A DNA stretch of 64,000 nucleotides from Leptolyngbyaceae cyanobacterium clean351 (lineage in GTDB: Bacteria > Cyanobacteriota > Cyanobacteriia > DAIDHW01): assembly GCA_027451865.1 (NCBI GenBank), contig DAIDHW010000004.1:62001-126000 (forward strand), read 5' to 3'. Shown in pieces: positions 1-8,853 of the stretch. The stretch's first letter is position 1; every line of letters begins with the position of its first letter. Under the pieces are notes generated by a model. That model had not been told where the DNA came from and made no database searches. It was given only the letters and a program-made list of their open reading frames with translations. The position numbers were made by a program, and so were the translations under genes.

Positions 1-723
1 CTACAAGACTCCCTCTTGCTCAAGAGAGGCAATCATTTGTAAAGCTCGAGGATCCCCCAGGCGCAGCAGAGATGAGCGGGCATCCTCCCGCACGCCTAAG
101 TCAGGGTCCTCTACTAGGGCTTCTATCAGAGCATCCACGGCGGTGGCGTAGACCACATTCGAGGGTAGCTCTCGACACAGCTGCCCGAGCGACCAGGCAC
201 AATTGCTGCGCACGACCGGGACTGGGTCTTGGCGCAGGGCTTCAATTAAGGCTGGGAGAGAACCTAGCACGGCCTCATACCCCAACTCGCCCATCTGAGC
301 TAGGGAACTGGCTGCCCAGAGTCTCACCGCCGAAATATCGGTTTTGAGGGCATTAACTAAGGGGGCTAGGGAACGCGGGTCCCGACAGTTGCCCAGGGCC
401 CAAACAATTCCTTTACGCACGTACCCATTCCAATCCCGGCTCAGTTGATCAATCAGGGGTTCTACAGCCTCAGGGGCAGGATTACGGCCTAGGGCGTAGG
501 CGCTACTCACCCTTACCAAGGGACAGCCATCACGCAATAGATGCACCAAAGCCGGAATAGCTCGCGGGTCCTGCAGATCACAAAATGCCCGGCTAGCCTC
601 CATGCGGTCTTGCACCTCCGGGGATGTCAACAACTCCAGCATGACCACCGGGTCAACCACAAGCTGGGAGTCGGCCGTCAGGTCATCAAGGGGGCTGGCC
701 GTATCCGGCAAATAGTCATCCAT
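1..723 (-). CDS. HEAT-repeat protein, conserved in cyanobacteria
   Basis: A 240-residue protein built almost entirely of HEAT/PBS-lyase-type helical repeats. Recurrent units read like DPRAIPALVHLLRD, SSAYALGRNPAPEAVEPLI and DLGVREDARSSLLRLGDPRA. Such repeats form a superhelical scaffold for protein-protein contacts, and in cyanobacteria they occur in phycobilin lyases (CpcE type), NblB and several proteins of unknown role. There is no CpcE/F-specific feature I can point to, no signal peptide and no membrane segment. The gene is complete: its TAG stop occupies the first three bases of the window and the ATG is at 721-723. It diverges from nadD across a 120-bp gap. Function unknown; the HEAT assignment is secure. 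Confidence 0.85.
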   Translation of the reverse strand: MDDYLPDTASPLDDLTADSQLVVDPVVMLELLTSPEVQDRMEASRAFCDLQDPRAIPALVHLLRDGCPLVRVSSAYALGRNPAPEAVEPLIDQLSRDWNGYVRKGIVWALGNCRDPRSLAPLVNALKTDISAVRLWAASSLAQMGELGYEAVLGSLPALIEALRQDPVPVVRSNCAWSLGQLCRELPSNVVYATAVDALIEALVEDPDLGVREDARSSLLRLGDPRALQMIASLEQEGVL

Positions 724-843
724 GGTTAGCTTTCAACACCACAAACAACATTATTCCATGGCTCCTAACTCATGCTACGTTGGGCAAAGTGACTTTGCCG
801 GAAACATCGTTGGGCTTAGACCCCGGACTCACCTCAAATCTCA

Positions 844-1422
844 GTGCCAACCCCGCCCATGAACTCTTACTCGATCGCACTTTTTGGCACTAGTGCTGAC
901 CCACCAACCCAGGGACACGAGGCGATTGTAGTATATCTAGCTGCCCAGTTCGATCACGTAGCGGTCTGGGTTGCCCACAATCCCCTCAAGCAGCACCACG
1001 CCTCCCTAGAACAGCGAATGGCGATGATGCAGTTGCTGATTACCCCTCTTCCCTACCCAAATATTGGTTTTTACCCCTCCTTGAGTGACCCCCATACCCT
1101 AGTGACGGTCGAGCGGGCTCGGCAGCAGTGGCCGGCCGCCGATTTCACTCTGGTGGTCGGATCGGATGTTGTGTACCAACTACCCTACTGGCACCAAAGT
1201 CAAGCCCTCCTAGCCCAGGTAAAGCTTTTGGTAATCCCGCGGCCTGGCTGTCCCCTGGCGCCCGATACCTTAGCTGCCTTGGCCACCGAAGTTAAGGTGG
1301 CCGATTGGCAGGGGCCCCCTGGATCCTCCACCGCTAGTCGGGAGGGAAAAGACCTAGAGGTCCTTACCCCAGCAATCCGGGCCTACGCTCGCACTCACCA
1401 GTTATACAACTGGCCCAGGTAG
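844..1422 (+). CDS. nadD: Nicotinate-nucleotide adenylyltransferase
   Basis: Transfers AMP from ATP to nicotinate mononucleotide, making deamido-NAD in the cytoplasmic NAD pathway. The N-terminal nucleotidyltransferase motif GTSADPPTQGH (a variant of GxFxPxHxGH) and HNPLKQ are visible, as is a C-terminal SSTASREG segment matching the ISSTxIR-type ATP-binding motif. At 192 residues it has the usual size. The GTG at 844 begins the open frame, but an ATG at 859 (MNSYSIALFG) is an equally plausible start; neither has a strong ribosome binding site. It is followed 68 bp later by sasA on the same strand. The Synechocystis-type arrangement with nadE next to it is not seen here. Confidence 0.88.
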   Translation: MPTPPMNSYSIALFGTSADPPTQGHEAIVVYLAAQFDHVAVWVAHNPLKQHHASLEQRMAMMQLLITPLPYPNIGFYPSLSDPHTLVTVERARQQWPAADFTLVVGSDVVYQLPYWHQSQALLAQVKLLVIPRPGCPLAPDTLAALATEVKVADWQGPPGSSTASREGKDLEVLTPAIRAYARTHQLYNWPR

Positions 1423-1490
1423 CCTAGGGGCACGGGATAGGAACCAGAAATGGTAAAGTTTTTATTAAAAGCCTAACTACAGTTACCCTG

Positions 1491-2615
1491 GTGTCTGCTG
1501 AGACTGACCCGTCTGCTTCCCTTCAGCTGTTGTTGTTTGTCGACCGCCGTCCTACCTCACTGCCTCAAATCCAGCGGATCCGGTCTCGCCTGCAACACCT
1601 GCAAAGTCAATACTCCTTCCATCTGCAGACCATCGATATTACTGAGGAGCCATATTTGGCTGAGTATTTCAAGCTAGTTGCTTCCCCAGCCCTAGTTAAG
1701 ATTTGCCCTGAACCCCGCCAAATCCTCGCCGGCACAGAACTGATCACACAGCTAGAGACCTGCTGGCCGCGGTGGTTAGCAGCCGTTGACTCCAGCAATC
1801 CCCCCTCCTCTCCCCAAGTTCCGGTAGTCGACACCTCAGTCCTGATTCAATTCACCGATGAGATCTTTCGCCTCAAGCAGCGGCAGCAGGAGTTAGAAGA
1901 ACAGCTACAGTTCAAGAATCGCATGATTTCTGCCCTTGCCCACGATCTGCGCAATCCCCTGACTGCCACCTCAATTGCCTTAGAAACCATGGAGATGGGT
2001 CTTTACCCCCGTGCCCCAGGGGCTAGTCCCCTAAGTCCTGAAGTGATGGCGCAACTGCTGCACCACGCCCGAGTACAGACGGCCACCATTAACCGGATGA
2101 TCACCAGCATCCTGCAAAGTAATCCCAACAGTCAGCAGGCTCTGACCATGGAGCCACGACCCTTTGAGTTGGGGACCCTAGCCCAGGAGGTGTTAAACCT
2201 CCTGCAGGCACAGGGGGAGGCCAAGCACCTGCACTTCAAAACCGATCTACCCGCTGATCTGCCCCCGGTGTACGGTGATCCGGAACAGATCCGCCAGGTA
2301 TTGATGAATCTGCTAGACAACGCCATCAAATACACTCCTGCCCAGGGAATAGTGCAGATATACGCCGTTCATCGCACTACCCGTAAGATCCAAGTCAGCG
2401 TCCAGGATACGGGCCCTGGGATCCCCGCTGACCAGCAGCAGCGAATTTTTGAGGATCATGTTCGCCTAGACCGGGATAAGAATCAAACCGGTTACGGCAT
2501 CGGTCTGGCCCTGTGCCGGCGAATTGTCCAGAGCCACTACGGCCAAATCTGGGTAGACTCAGTCCTTGGTCAGGGGAGTTGTTTTCACTTCACCCTGCCT
2601 GTTCACCAAGAATAA
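1491..2615 (+). CDS. sasA: Adaptive-response sensor histidine kinase SasA
   Basis: Clock-output histidine kinase. In cyanobacteria SasA senses KaiC through an N-terminal KaiB-like thioredoxin-fold domain and phosphorylates the regulator RpaA. Residues 1-100 show the KaiB-like domain (LQLLLFVDRR, TIDITEEPYLAEYFKLVASPALVK). A linker and coiled coil follow at about 115-145, then the H-box with HDLRNPLT (His151), the N-box NLLDNAIKYTP and the ATP-lid motif DTGPGIP. The 374-residue length fits SasA, and there is no membrane segment. The start is GTG at 1491. The gene converges with relA/spoT, leaving 2 bp between the two stop codons. Its presence implies a KaiABC clock elsewhere in the genome. Confidence 0.92.
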   Translation: MSAETDPSASLQLLLFVDRRPTSLPQIQRIRSRLQHLQSQYSFHLQTIDITEEPYLAEYFKLVASPALVKICPEPRQILAGTELITQLETCWPRWLAAVDSSNPPSSPQVPVVDTSVLIQFTDEIFRLKQRQQELEEQLQFKNRMISALAHDLRNPLTATSIALETMEMGLYPRAPGASPLSPEVMAQLLHHARVQTATINRMITSILQSNPNSQQALTMEPRPFELGTLAQEVLNLLQAQGEAKHLHFKTDLPADLPPVYGDPEQIRQVLMNLLDNAIKYTPAQGIVQIYAVHRTTRKIQVSVQDTGPGIPADQQQRIFEDHVRLDRDKNQTGYGIGLALCRRIVQSHYGQIWVDSVLGQGSCFHFTLPVHQE

Positions 2616-2617
2616 AG

Positions 2618-4831
2618 CTAGGCTTCGCGGCAGACCCGGCGCACACTGAGGACGTCCTGAAGCTTACGGACTTGAGCGAAGGCGCGCTCTACCTGATCCC
2701 GGTCCTTCACCTCAATGCAAAGATCAATGGACACCAACTCCTCATTAAAGGTGAGGTTGACGTTGCGTACATTAATACTGCTATCAGCCAGGCGGGCCAG
2801 GACATCTTTGAGTATGCCTACTCGGTCAATAGCACTGACTTGGACATTGACTGGGTAGGTAAGGGGCCGCCCCCGGTTGGTGTCGTGATCGTTCCAGGTA
2901 ACAGGTAAGAGCCGGTCCCCAGGGATGGAGTGGAGATTTTCACAGCTCTGGCGGTGAATTGAGATGCCACGGTTTCCCAGGGTCACCACCCCAATAATTT
3001 CCTCTCCAGGAAGGGGGTTACAACACCCGGCCAGGTGGTATACCAGACCCTCTACCCCCAAAATCGGGGACTTAGGGCGCCAGACTTCCCCAGTTTCGCG
3101 CATGGGGCGCGGCATCTCCAAGGCAGAGCTCTCCGGCCGAGCCGCATCCCGTAACCGGTTAACCACCAGGCCCAGGGTTACCTCCCCGTAGCCCAGGGCC
3201 GCCAACAGGTCATCAACACTTTGGTAATTACATCGCTCAGCTACTGCTAGCAACCGGGGAGACTTACGGAGCGTTTCAAAGCCATTTTTACCTAATTCCC
3301 CCTCAAGGATTTCCCGCCCCCGGTTGATGTTCTCCTCACGACAGGATTTTTTGTACCACTGCCGGATTCGACTGCGCGCCGCCTCAGTACTGACGAAATC
3401 TAACCAATCTAGACTAGGATGGCTATTCTTTTGGGTGATTACTTGCACTATATCGCCGTTTTTAAGTTGGGTGTTCAGGGGCACCATGCGGCCGTTTATC
3501 CGCACCCCCGCGCAGTGATTACCAACTTCGGTGTGAATGCGGTAGGCAAAGTCCACCCCAGTTGACCCACGGGTGAGGGACACCACATCCCCCTTGGGGG
3601 TAAATACGTAGACATCCTCATCAAAGAGGCCCCCCTTAACCGTATCCAGGTACTCTTGGGCATCCTTGAGGTCACTTTGCCACTCCAGGAGCTGCCGCAA
3701 CCAGGTAAACTTCTCGTCGTCACCGCCAGGCTTGTTGCTTCCGCCCGATTCTTTATATTTCCAGTGGGCAGCGATCCCATACTCCGCCACCTGGTGCATC
3801 TCCAGAGTTCTGATTTGCACCTCTAAAGGGTAACCTGACTCCCCAATTACCACCGTGTGTAGGGACTGGTAGCAGTTGGGTTTCGGCAAGGCGATGTAAT
3901 CCTTGAAGCGACCAGGAATCGGCTTAAAGGAATCATGGACGACCGCTAGGACTGTATAGCAATCCCGCTCCCGGTCCGTATCAAGGATAATCCGAATTGC
4001 CGACAGGTCGTAGATGTCGCCAAACTCCTTATGCTGCCTTTGCATCTTCTGGTAGATGCTATACAAATGTTTGGGACGGCCGCTGATGTCGGCAATGGCT
4101 ACCCCGGCCTCCCCTAGCCGCTGACGGAAGGTCAGTACTGCCTGGTCCAAGTACAATTGGCGGTCTGAGCGTTTTTCCACCACCAGCTCTTGAATTTGGC
4201 GGTATTGCTCTGGCTCAAGGTATTTGAAGGCCAGGTCTTCCAATTCCCACTTAAATTGGCCGATCCCCAGGCGATTCGCCAGGGGAGCAAAGATTTCCCG
4301 GGTCTCCCGGGCGATTCGCCGCCGCTTGTCCTCCCCTAGGTGCTCTAGGGTGCGCATATTATGCAAGCGGTCAGCTAGTTTGACTACAATCACTCGGATG
4401 TCTTGGGCCATGGCTAAAAACATCCGCCGGAAGTTCTCCGCCTGTCGTTCGGTTTTGCTTGAGAAGTTAAACTTAGATAGCTTCGTCACTCCCTCTACCA
4501 GGGAGCGCACCCCCGGACCAAATTGCTGCTCCAGGTCCTCCAAGCTTGCCTGAGTATCCTCGACAATGTCGTGCAACAGTCCAGCTGCCAGCATCTCCGG
4601 TCCGGCCCCCAAACTGTGGAGGAGAGTAGCCACAGCGATGGGGTGGACGATATACTCTTCCCCAGAAGCCCGCTTCTGCTCCTTCTCCCTGTGGTGCTGA
4701 TGGGCAAACTCAAAGGCGGCTCGGATCAGAGCCTTCTCCTCCAGAGGGCCTGTGGTGGGCAAGGGAGTGGCAAGACACTCCCCCAGCCAGGTGGGAATCT
4801 CAATGGGCTGAAGGGCAGGGCTGGAGACCAT
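2618..4831 (-). CDS. relA: Bifunctional (p)ppGpp synthetase/hydrolase (RelA/SpoT, Rel type)
   Basis: Makes and degrades the alarmone (p)ppGpp in the stringent response. Domains in order are an HD hydrolase (HPIAVATLLHSLG, GLLHDIVEDT), the synthetase (RIILDTDRERDCY, FKDYIALPKPN), a TGS domain (DVYVFTPKGDVVSLTRGST) and a C-terminal ACT domain (VSAIDRVGILKDVLARL). The HD and synthetase residues look intact, so both activities are expected. The open frame reaches 4933, but I place the start at the internal ATG at 4831 (MVSSP, 737 residues). Homologous alignment begins just after it (IPTWLGECL), and the longer form would run into the divergent patD-like gene. No clear ribosome binding site is seen for either start. 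Confidence 0.9.
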   Translation of the reverse strand: MVSSPALQPIEIPTWLGECLATPLPTTGPLEEKALIRAAFEFAHQHHREKEQKRASGEEYIVHPIAVATLLHSLGAGPEMLAAGLLHDIVEDTQASLEDLEQQFGPGVRSLVEGVTKLSKFNFSSKTERQAENFRRMFLAMAQDIRVIVVKLADRLHNMRTLEHLGEDKRRRIARETREIFAPLANRLGIGQFKWELEDLAFKYLEPEQYRQIQELVVEKRSDRQLYLDQAVLTFRQRLGEAGVAIADISGRPKHLYSIYQKMQRQHKEFGDIYDLSAIRIILDTDRERDCYTVLAVVHDSFKPIPGRFKDYIALPKPNCYQSLHTVVIGESGYPLEVQIRTLEMHQVAEYGIAAHWKYKESGGSNKPGGDDEKFTWLRQLLEWQSDLKDAQEYLDTVKGGLFDEDVYVFTPKGDVVSLTRGSTGVDFAYRIHTEVGNHCAGVRINGRMVPLNTQLKNGDIVQVITQKNSHPSLDWLDFVSTEAARSRIRQWYKKSCREENINRGREILEGELGKNGFETLRKSPRLLAVAERCNYQSVDDLLAALGYGEVTLGLVVNRLRDAARPESSALEMPRPMRETGEVWRPKSPILGVEGLVYHLAGCCNPLPGEEIIGVVTLGNRGISIHRQSCENLHSIPGDRLLPVTWNDHDTNRGRPLTYPVNVQVSAIDRVGILKDVLARLADSSINVRNVNLTFNEELVSIDLCIEVKDRDQVERAFAQVRKLQDVLSVRRVCREA

Positions 4832-4889
4832 GGCAGCAGGCGGTGAGAGAGTTGATTGACCATTGTAACATTCACCCAGGAGAGATTCC

Positions 4890-5279
4890 TTGAGGGAGGC
4901 TACCTGCCCATACCAAGAGTTACTGGGGCACATCGAGGCCTTGACCAGGGATCTCCAGGGCCAGGGGGTCCCTGACCTAGAACAATTGCAAGGCTGCTTC
5001 CGAACCCGGATCCTTAACCAGGGGGCACAACCGGGTTGGCAGCAGCGATGTCACACAGAAATGCATCGGCGCCTGCAGTTGCTGGTCACGGAGGTCCAGT
5101 TTCTTAAGGTGATTCGGCAGCCAGCTAAAGGGCAGGCGGTCTGTCAGCGAGCCCTCACCCATCTGGCAGCCCTCGGGAACTACTGCCGGGCAGCAGCTCA
5201 GCTATCCCCGACTGAGCCAACTGATAGCCTCGCGAATCCAACCCTCAGCAGGAGTGGAGGGGGAGAGTTGGGAGCCTAG
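4890..5279 (+). CDS. patD: PatD-like protein (heterocyst frequency control family)
   Basis: A 129-residue, mostly helical protein. Its middle part (HTEMHRRLQLLVTEVQFLK, then RQPAKGQ and a final helix LAALGNYC) matches my recollection of the cyanobacterial PatD family, small cytoplasmic proteins linked in Anabaena to FtsZ and heterocyst frequency and also present in non-heterocystous species. The start is TTG at 4890, preceded by AGGAG with 7-nt spacing, which supports the choice. The gene diverges from relA and its 3' end overlaps the 3' end of ruvA by 78 bp on the opposite strand, so its last 25 or so residues are encoded antisense to ruvA. Family assignment is from recall; the cell-biological role here is inference. 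Confidence 0.7.
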   Translation: MREATCPYQELLGHIEALTRDLQGQGVPDLEQLQGCFRTRILNQGAQPGWQQRCHTEMHRRLQLLVTEVQFLKVIRQPAKGQAVCQRALTHLAALGNYCRAAAQLSPTEPTDSLANPTLSRSGGGELGA

Positions 5280-5798
5280 GACCTCTAGGGCCTCGGAGAC
5301 CTCCCGGGACTCGTAACCGAGGGCTTCTAGGGATATCTCCACCTCCGCACGCACTGAGTCTGGAATAGTCCCCCGGGCAGAGGGGAGGCGCAGCTTGCCT
5401 TTGAGCTCTAGAGCAATGCGCTGGGCGGTTTTCACGCCAACACCGGGGGCTCGGCTCAGGGACCTGGCATCACCGGTGACAATAGCCTGGACTAGGGCGG
5501 GCAGATCCCAGGTGTCTAACAGGGCCAGGCTGGCTTGGGGACCGACACCATTCACCGCCAACAGTTGCCGGAACAGGTCACGCTCCGAGGCACCGGCAAA
5601 CCCGTACAAAGTCAACTGGTCTTCCCGGGTTTGCAGGTGGGTAAAGACCTGGATTGGCTCCCCGAGGGGGAGAGCTCGGGCCATCCGGCCTGTGACCTGG
5701 AGTTCGTAGCCTACCTGCTGGACCTCTAGGACTAAAATAAAGCGGCCACTTCCGGCCGGCTCTAGGGTAATTGCAAGCCCCCGTAGGTAACCAATCAC
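5202..5798 (-). CDS. ruvA: Holliday junction branch migration complex subunit RuvA
   Basis: RuvA binds four-way DNA junctions as a tetramer and loads the RuvB motor for branch migration during recombinational repair. The protein starts with the family-typical MIGYLRG OB-fold. Two helix-hairpin-helix motifs follow (LLAVNGVGPQASLALL and LSRAPGVGVKTAQRIALEL), then a C-terminal domain near residues 150-198 that contacts RuvB. At 198 residues the length is normal. Its start overlaps the polA stop by 4 bp, so the two are probably cotranscribed, polA first. The 3' end overlaps the convergent patD-like gene. No ruvB or ruvC is in this window. Confidence 0.93.
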   Translation of the reverse strand: MIGYLRGLAITLEPAGSGRFILVLEVQQVGYELQVTGRMARALPLGEPIQVFTHLQTREDQLTLYGFAGASERDLFRQLLAVNGVGPQASLALLDTWDLPALVQAIVTGDARSLSRAPGVGVKTAQRIALELKGKLRLPSARGTIPDSVRAEVEISLEALGYESREVSEALEVLGSQLSPSTPAEGWIREAISWLSRG

Positions 5799-8596
5799 TT
5801 AGCCTCCATCCAGTTATGTCCCTGGTGGAGGTCCACTGGGAGGGGTACGGAGAGGGGGAAAACCGTTTCCATGATCTGCTTAATGCGCGGGGCAAGGTCC
5901 TCCCATTCTTCGGGGGGAGATTCAAATACCAATTCATCATGGACCTGCAGTAGCAGGCGGGTTTGGTAGCTCCCAAGCAGCTGATCGATTTGGATCATAG
6001 CTAGCTTAATTAGGTCGGCGCTAGACCCCTGGATGGGGGCATTGGCCGCTGAACGCAGCACAGCTGCATCATTCTGGTTGCGAATCTTGAGCCGCTCCAA
6101 GTCGATGGCCGCCGGCGAGGTCCCCTGGAGGTGACGGAGGCTATCGGTGGCGAATTGAAAGTAGCGGCGGCGCCCGAGGAGGGTCTCTACGTACCCTTGG
6201 GCAATGGCCTGCTGCTGCAGGAGCCTCAAGTACTCAAATACTCGATCGTAGCGCTGGTTGAAGCGGCGAATAAACTCCCGGGCCCTGGACACCTCCACCC
6301 CAGTTTGGCGGGCAAATTTCTGGGCACCCATCCCGTAGAGGACACCGAAGTTGATCACCTTGCCGAGCCGCCGCTCCTCGGCACTAATCTCCTCCTTGTC
6401 TAAGAGCACCTGGGCAGTCAAGATATGAACATCCTGACCCTGCTGGTAGGCCGCCATGAGCACCGGCTCCTGACTGAGGTGGGCTAGGATCCGCAACTCG
6501 ATTTGGGAATAGTCAGCACTGATTAAAAGCCAGCCAGGTTCGGGAATGAAGGCTCGGCGGACCTGCCGGGAAAAGGCGGTGCGGATGGGGATATTTTGGA
6601 GATTGGGGCGGGATGAGGAAAGGCGACCAGTGCTAGTGACTGCCTGGTTAAAGTCCGTATGGACGCGACCAGTGTCGGGGCGCACTAGTTGGGGGAGGCT
6701 ATCCACGTAGGTAGCCTTTAGTTTAGCCAGAGTACGATACTCCAGGACCGCATCCACTACCGGGTCTTCCCCTTGAAATTTTTCCAGGGTGGCAGCATCC
6801 GTAGAGTATCCCAGACTAGTACGGCGAGACTTGCGGTGGTCTAGGTGGCGTTGCTCAAACAGGAGGTCACTGAGTTGCTTGGGGGAACTAAGGTTAAAAT
6901 TCTGCCCGGCAGCGGCCCAGGCCCGGGCCTCAATCTGCCGCAGGTCCTGCTCCAGGCTGAGGGAAAATTGTTTGAGGTAGTCTAGATCCACCCGGACACC
7001 CCAGGACTCCATCTGGGCTAGCACTGGTTCTAGGGGTAACTCCACCCGGGTAAATAGTTCCTGGAGAGCGGGCAACCGGGCCAATTCGGCTTGCAGGGGT
7101 CCTACCAGCCGCCAGGTAGCGTGCACATCCATGGCACAGTACTGAGCCACTGCAGCAACCGATAGGTTAGCGATGGTCTGCCCCTTGGGCACTAAGTCTG
7201 TGTAGCTTTGACAGGTCAGTCCCAGGTATCTTCGGGCCAAGTCCTTGAGGCTGTGACCGGCATCGGGGTTGAGAACATAGCTAGCCAGCATGGTGTCAAA
7301 GACCACCCCCCCCAGGTTTATCCCCTGCACCTGGAGGATGCGGCGGTCAAATTTGGCGTTTTGGAGAGCCTTGGGGTACGCAGGGCTAGTGAGGATGGGC
7401 TTGAGGGCCTCCAGGACCTTTTCCACCTCCAAGTTAGGCCCCTGGTTGTGACCTAGGGGAATGTAGGCCATATCAGCACACCCCTGTCCCCACGCACAGC
7501 CTATACCCACTAGTCGAGCATCTTGGGGCTCAAGGGCCGTAGTCTCCGTATCCCAGGCAGTCAACTCGCCGGGGCGCAGATGGTTTATAAAGTCCCGCAG
7601 GGCTTCTGGGGTGCTGAGGATTTGGGGTTGGAGTTGAGGGAAGAGGGGCTCCTGTTGGTCCGCGGCACTGAAAAACCACACATCCTCTGGCTCCTCAACC
7701 GGTGCCCCTAACAGCGGGGCCACGGCCGGTAACTTCTCCAGCAGTGTGCGTAACTCTAATTGACTTAGAAGCGCCGCCGCCTCCTGGTAGTCAAACCCCC
7801 TCAAGACCAGATCCATAGGATCCACCTCTAGGGGCAAATCCAGGACTAGCTGAGCTAGGATCTGGGACTGCTGGGCTTCTTCTCGTCCCTGGATCAGTTT
7901 TTCCCGGGTGGCTCCCTTAATCTCATCGAGGTGGTCATAGACCCCCGTTAGGGAACCGTAGGTGTTAAGCAATTGCACCGCCGTCTTCGGTCCGATACCG
8001 CGCACCCCAGGGATCCGGTCAGAGTTGTCACCGCATAGGGCCTTGTAGTCGACCACCTGCTGGGGTTGAACACCTAATTTTTGTTGTACTTCCTCTGGGC
8101 CATAAACTTCCACCCCGCGGCCCCCTAGGTGGAGGATCTGAATATCTTGGCCAGGCCTAAGGAGCTGGAAGAGGTCTTGGTCACCGCTGAGAACCGCCAC
8201 ACGGTAGTCATGAGCCAGAGCACCGGTGGCCAAGGTACCAAGCACATCGTCCGCCTCAAAACCTGGCTTACTAACCATGGTCAGGCCCAGAGCCGCCAGG
8301 ACTGCCTGTAATTGCTCTAGGTCCTGGTAAAACTCCTCCGGCGCCTGGGTCCGACCCTGCTTGTAGTTACTGTCTAAGGCGTGACGAAAGGTCGGCCCCT
8401 CCAGATCAAAGGCCACCCCGAGGGCTCTGGGCGGGTAGGCCTGGACCACCTCGAATAGGGCCTTCAAAAAGCCGAAGCATACACTAGTCGGCAGACCAGA
8501 CTGGGTACGCAGGCCACCTGCCGAGTTTTTGGCATGGGCAAAATAGGAACGAAAGGCCAGGGAGTGACCGTCTACTAGTAACAGCAGGGGCTTCAT
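5795..8596 (-). CDS. polA: DNA polymerase I with 5' and 3' exonucleases
   Basis: Okazaki-fragment processing and repair polymerase, 933 residues. The N-terminal 5'-3' nuclease shows LLVDGHSLAFRSYFA, EADDVLG and the H3TH segment GVRGIGPKTA. The 3'-5' proofreading domain keeps its catalytic acids (AWDTETTALE and YCAMDVHATW), unlike some Pol I enzymes that have lost proofreading. The polymerase has motif A (DYSQIELRILAHLS), motif B (GKVINFGVLYGM) and motif C (QVHDELVFE). No intein interrupts it. The ATG at 8596 faces the 257-bp gap before htrA, and the stop overlaps ruvA by 4 bp. Confidence 0.96.
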   Translation of the reverse strand: MKPLLLLVDGHSLAFRSYFAHAKNSAGGLRTQSGLPTSVCFGFLKALFEVVQAYPPRALGVAFDLEGPTFRHALDSNYKQGRTQAPEEFYQDLEQLQAVLAALGLTMVSKPGFEADDVLGTLATGALAHDYRVAVLSGDQDLFQLLRPGQDIQILHLGGRGVEVYGPEEVQQKLGVQPQQVVDYKALCGDNSDRIPGVRGIGPKTAVQLLNTYGSLTGVYDHLDEIKGATREKLIQGREEAQQSQILAQLVLDLPLEVDPMDLVLRGFDYQEAAALLSQLELRTLLEKLPAVAPLLGAPVEEPEDVWFFSAADQQEPLFPQLQPQILSTPEALRDFINHLRPGELTAWDTETTALEPQDARLVGIGCAWGQGCADMAYIPLGHNQGPNLEVEKVLEALKPILTSPAYPKALQNAKFDRRILQVQGINLGGVVFDTMLASYVLNPDAGHSLKDLARRYLGLTCQSYTDLVPKGQTIANLSVAAVAQYCAMDVHATWRLVGPLQAELARLPALQELFTRVELPLEPVLAQMESWGVRVDLDYLKQFSLSLEQDLRQIEARAWAAAGQNFNLSSPKQLSDLLFEQRHLDHRKSRRTSLGYSTDAATLEKFQGEDPVVDAVLEYRTLAKLKATYVDSLPQLVRPDTGRVHTDFNQAVTSTGRLSSSRPNLQNIPIRTAFSRQVRRAFIPEPGWLLISADYSQIELRILAHLSQEPVLMAAYQQGQDVHILTAQVLLDKEEISAEERRLGKVINFGVLYGMGAQKFARQTGVEVSRAREFIRRFNQRYDRVFEYLRLLQQQAIAQGYVETLLGRRRYFQFATDSLRHLQGTSPAAIDLERLKIRNQNDAAVLRSAANAPIQGSSADLIKLAMIQIDQLLGSYQTRLLLQVHDELVFESPPEEWEDLAPRIKQIMETVFPLSVPLPVDLHQGHNWMEAK

Positions 8597-8744
8597 AGGC
8601 CTACCCTAGCACTTGTCGTAATTTTTACCCAATTGGGGTAGAGATGTCACGACCCTGCCACAAGCCCTAGCTAGAGTAGGATTGGGACAACTGAATAAAC
8701 ACTTCGACGAGATTCAGTAAGCTTTGTGAGGAGAAGAACGGCAG

Positions 8745-8827
8745 TCTCAGCCATGGTTGCGAAACTCAGCTAGCTGAGATTGCTGAGGGCGGCCAGGGGT
8801 CCAAAGGCTTCAGTACTCTGGCTGCCC
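8745..8827 (+). promoter_or_regulatory. Structured 5' leader of htrA (two predicted stem-loops)
   Basis: Two inverted repeats lie just upstream of htrA. The first pairs TCTCAGC (8745-8751) with GCTGAGA (8773-8779); inside it is the perfect palindrome CTCAGCTAGCTGAG (8765-8778). The second pairs GGCGGCCAG (8788-8796) with CTGGCTGCC (8818-8826), extendable to 11-12 pairs with G-U pairs. The htrA ribosome binding site AAGGAG (8841-8846) begins 14 nt after the second stem. This fits a structured mRNA leader that could tune translation of a stress protease. Pairing was read by eye, and a regulatory role is inference. Confidence 0.4.
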
Positions 8828-8853
8828 CGTACTAGTAGTAAAGGAGATTTTTC

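Noticed and set aside
2513-2908. + strand frame over the 3' ends of sasA and relA
   Set aside because: It overlaps two firm genes in other frames and has no recognisable motif.
5795-8596. Inteins in polA, dnaX and clpB
   Set aside because: Cyanobacterial replication genes often carry inteins, but the proteins are continuous at family length with no Hint-domain motifs.
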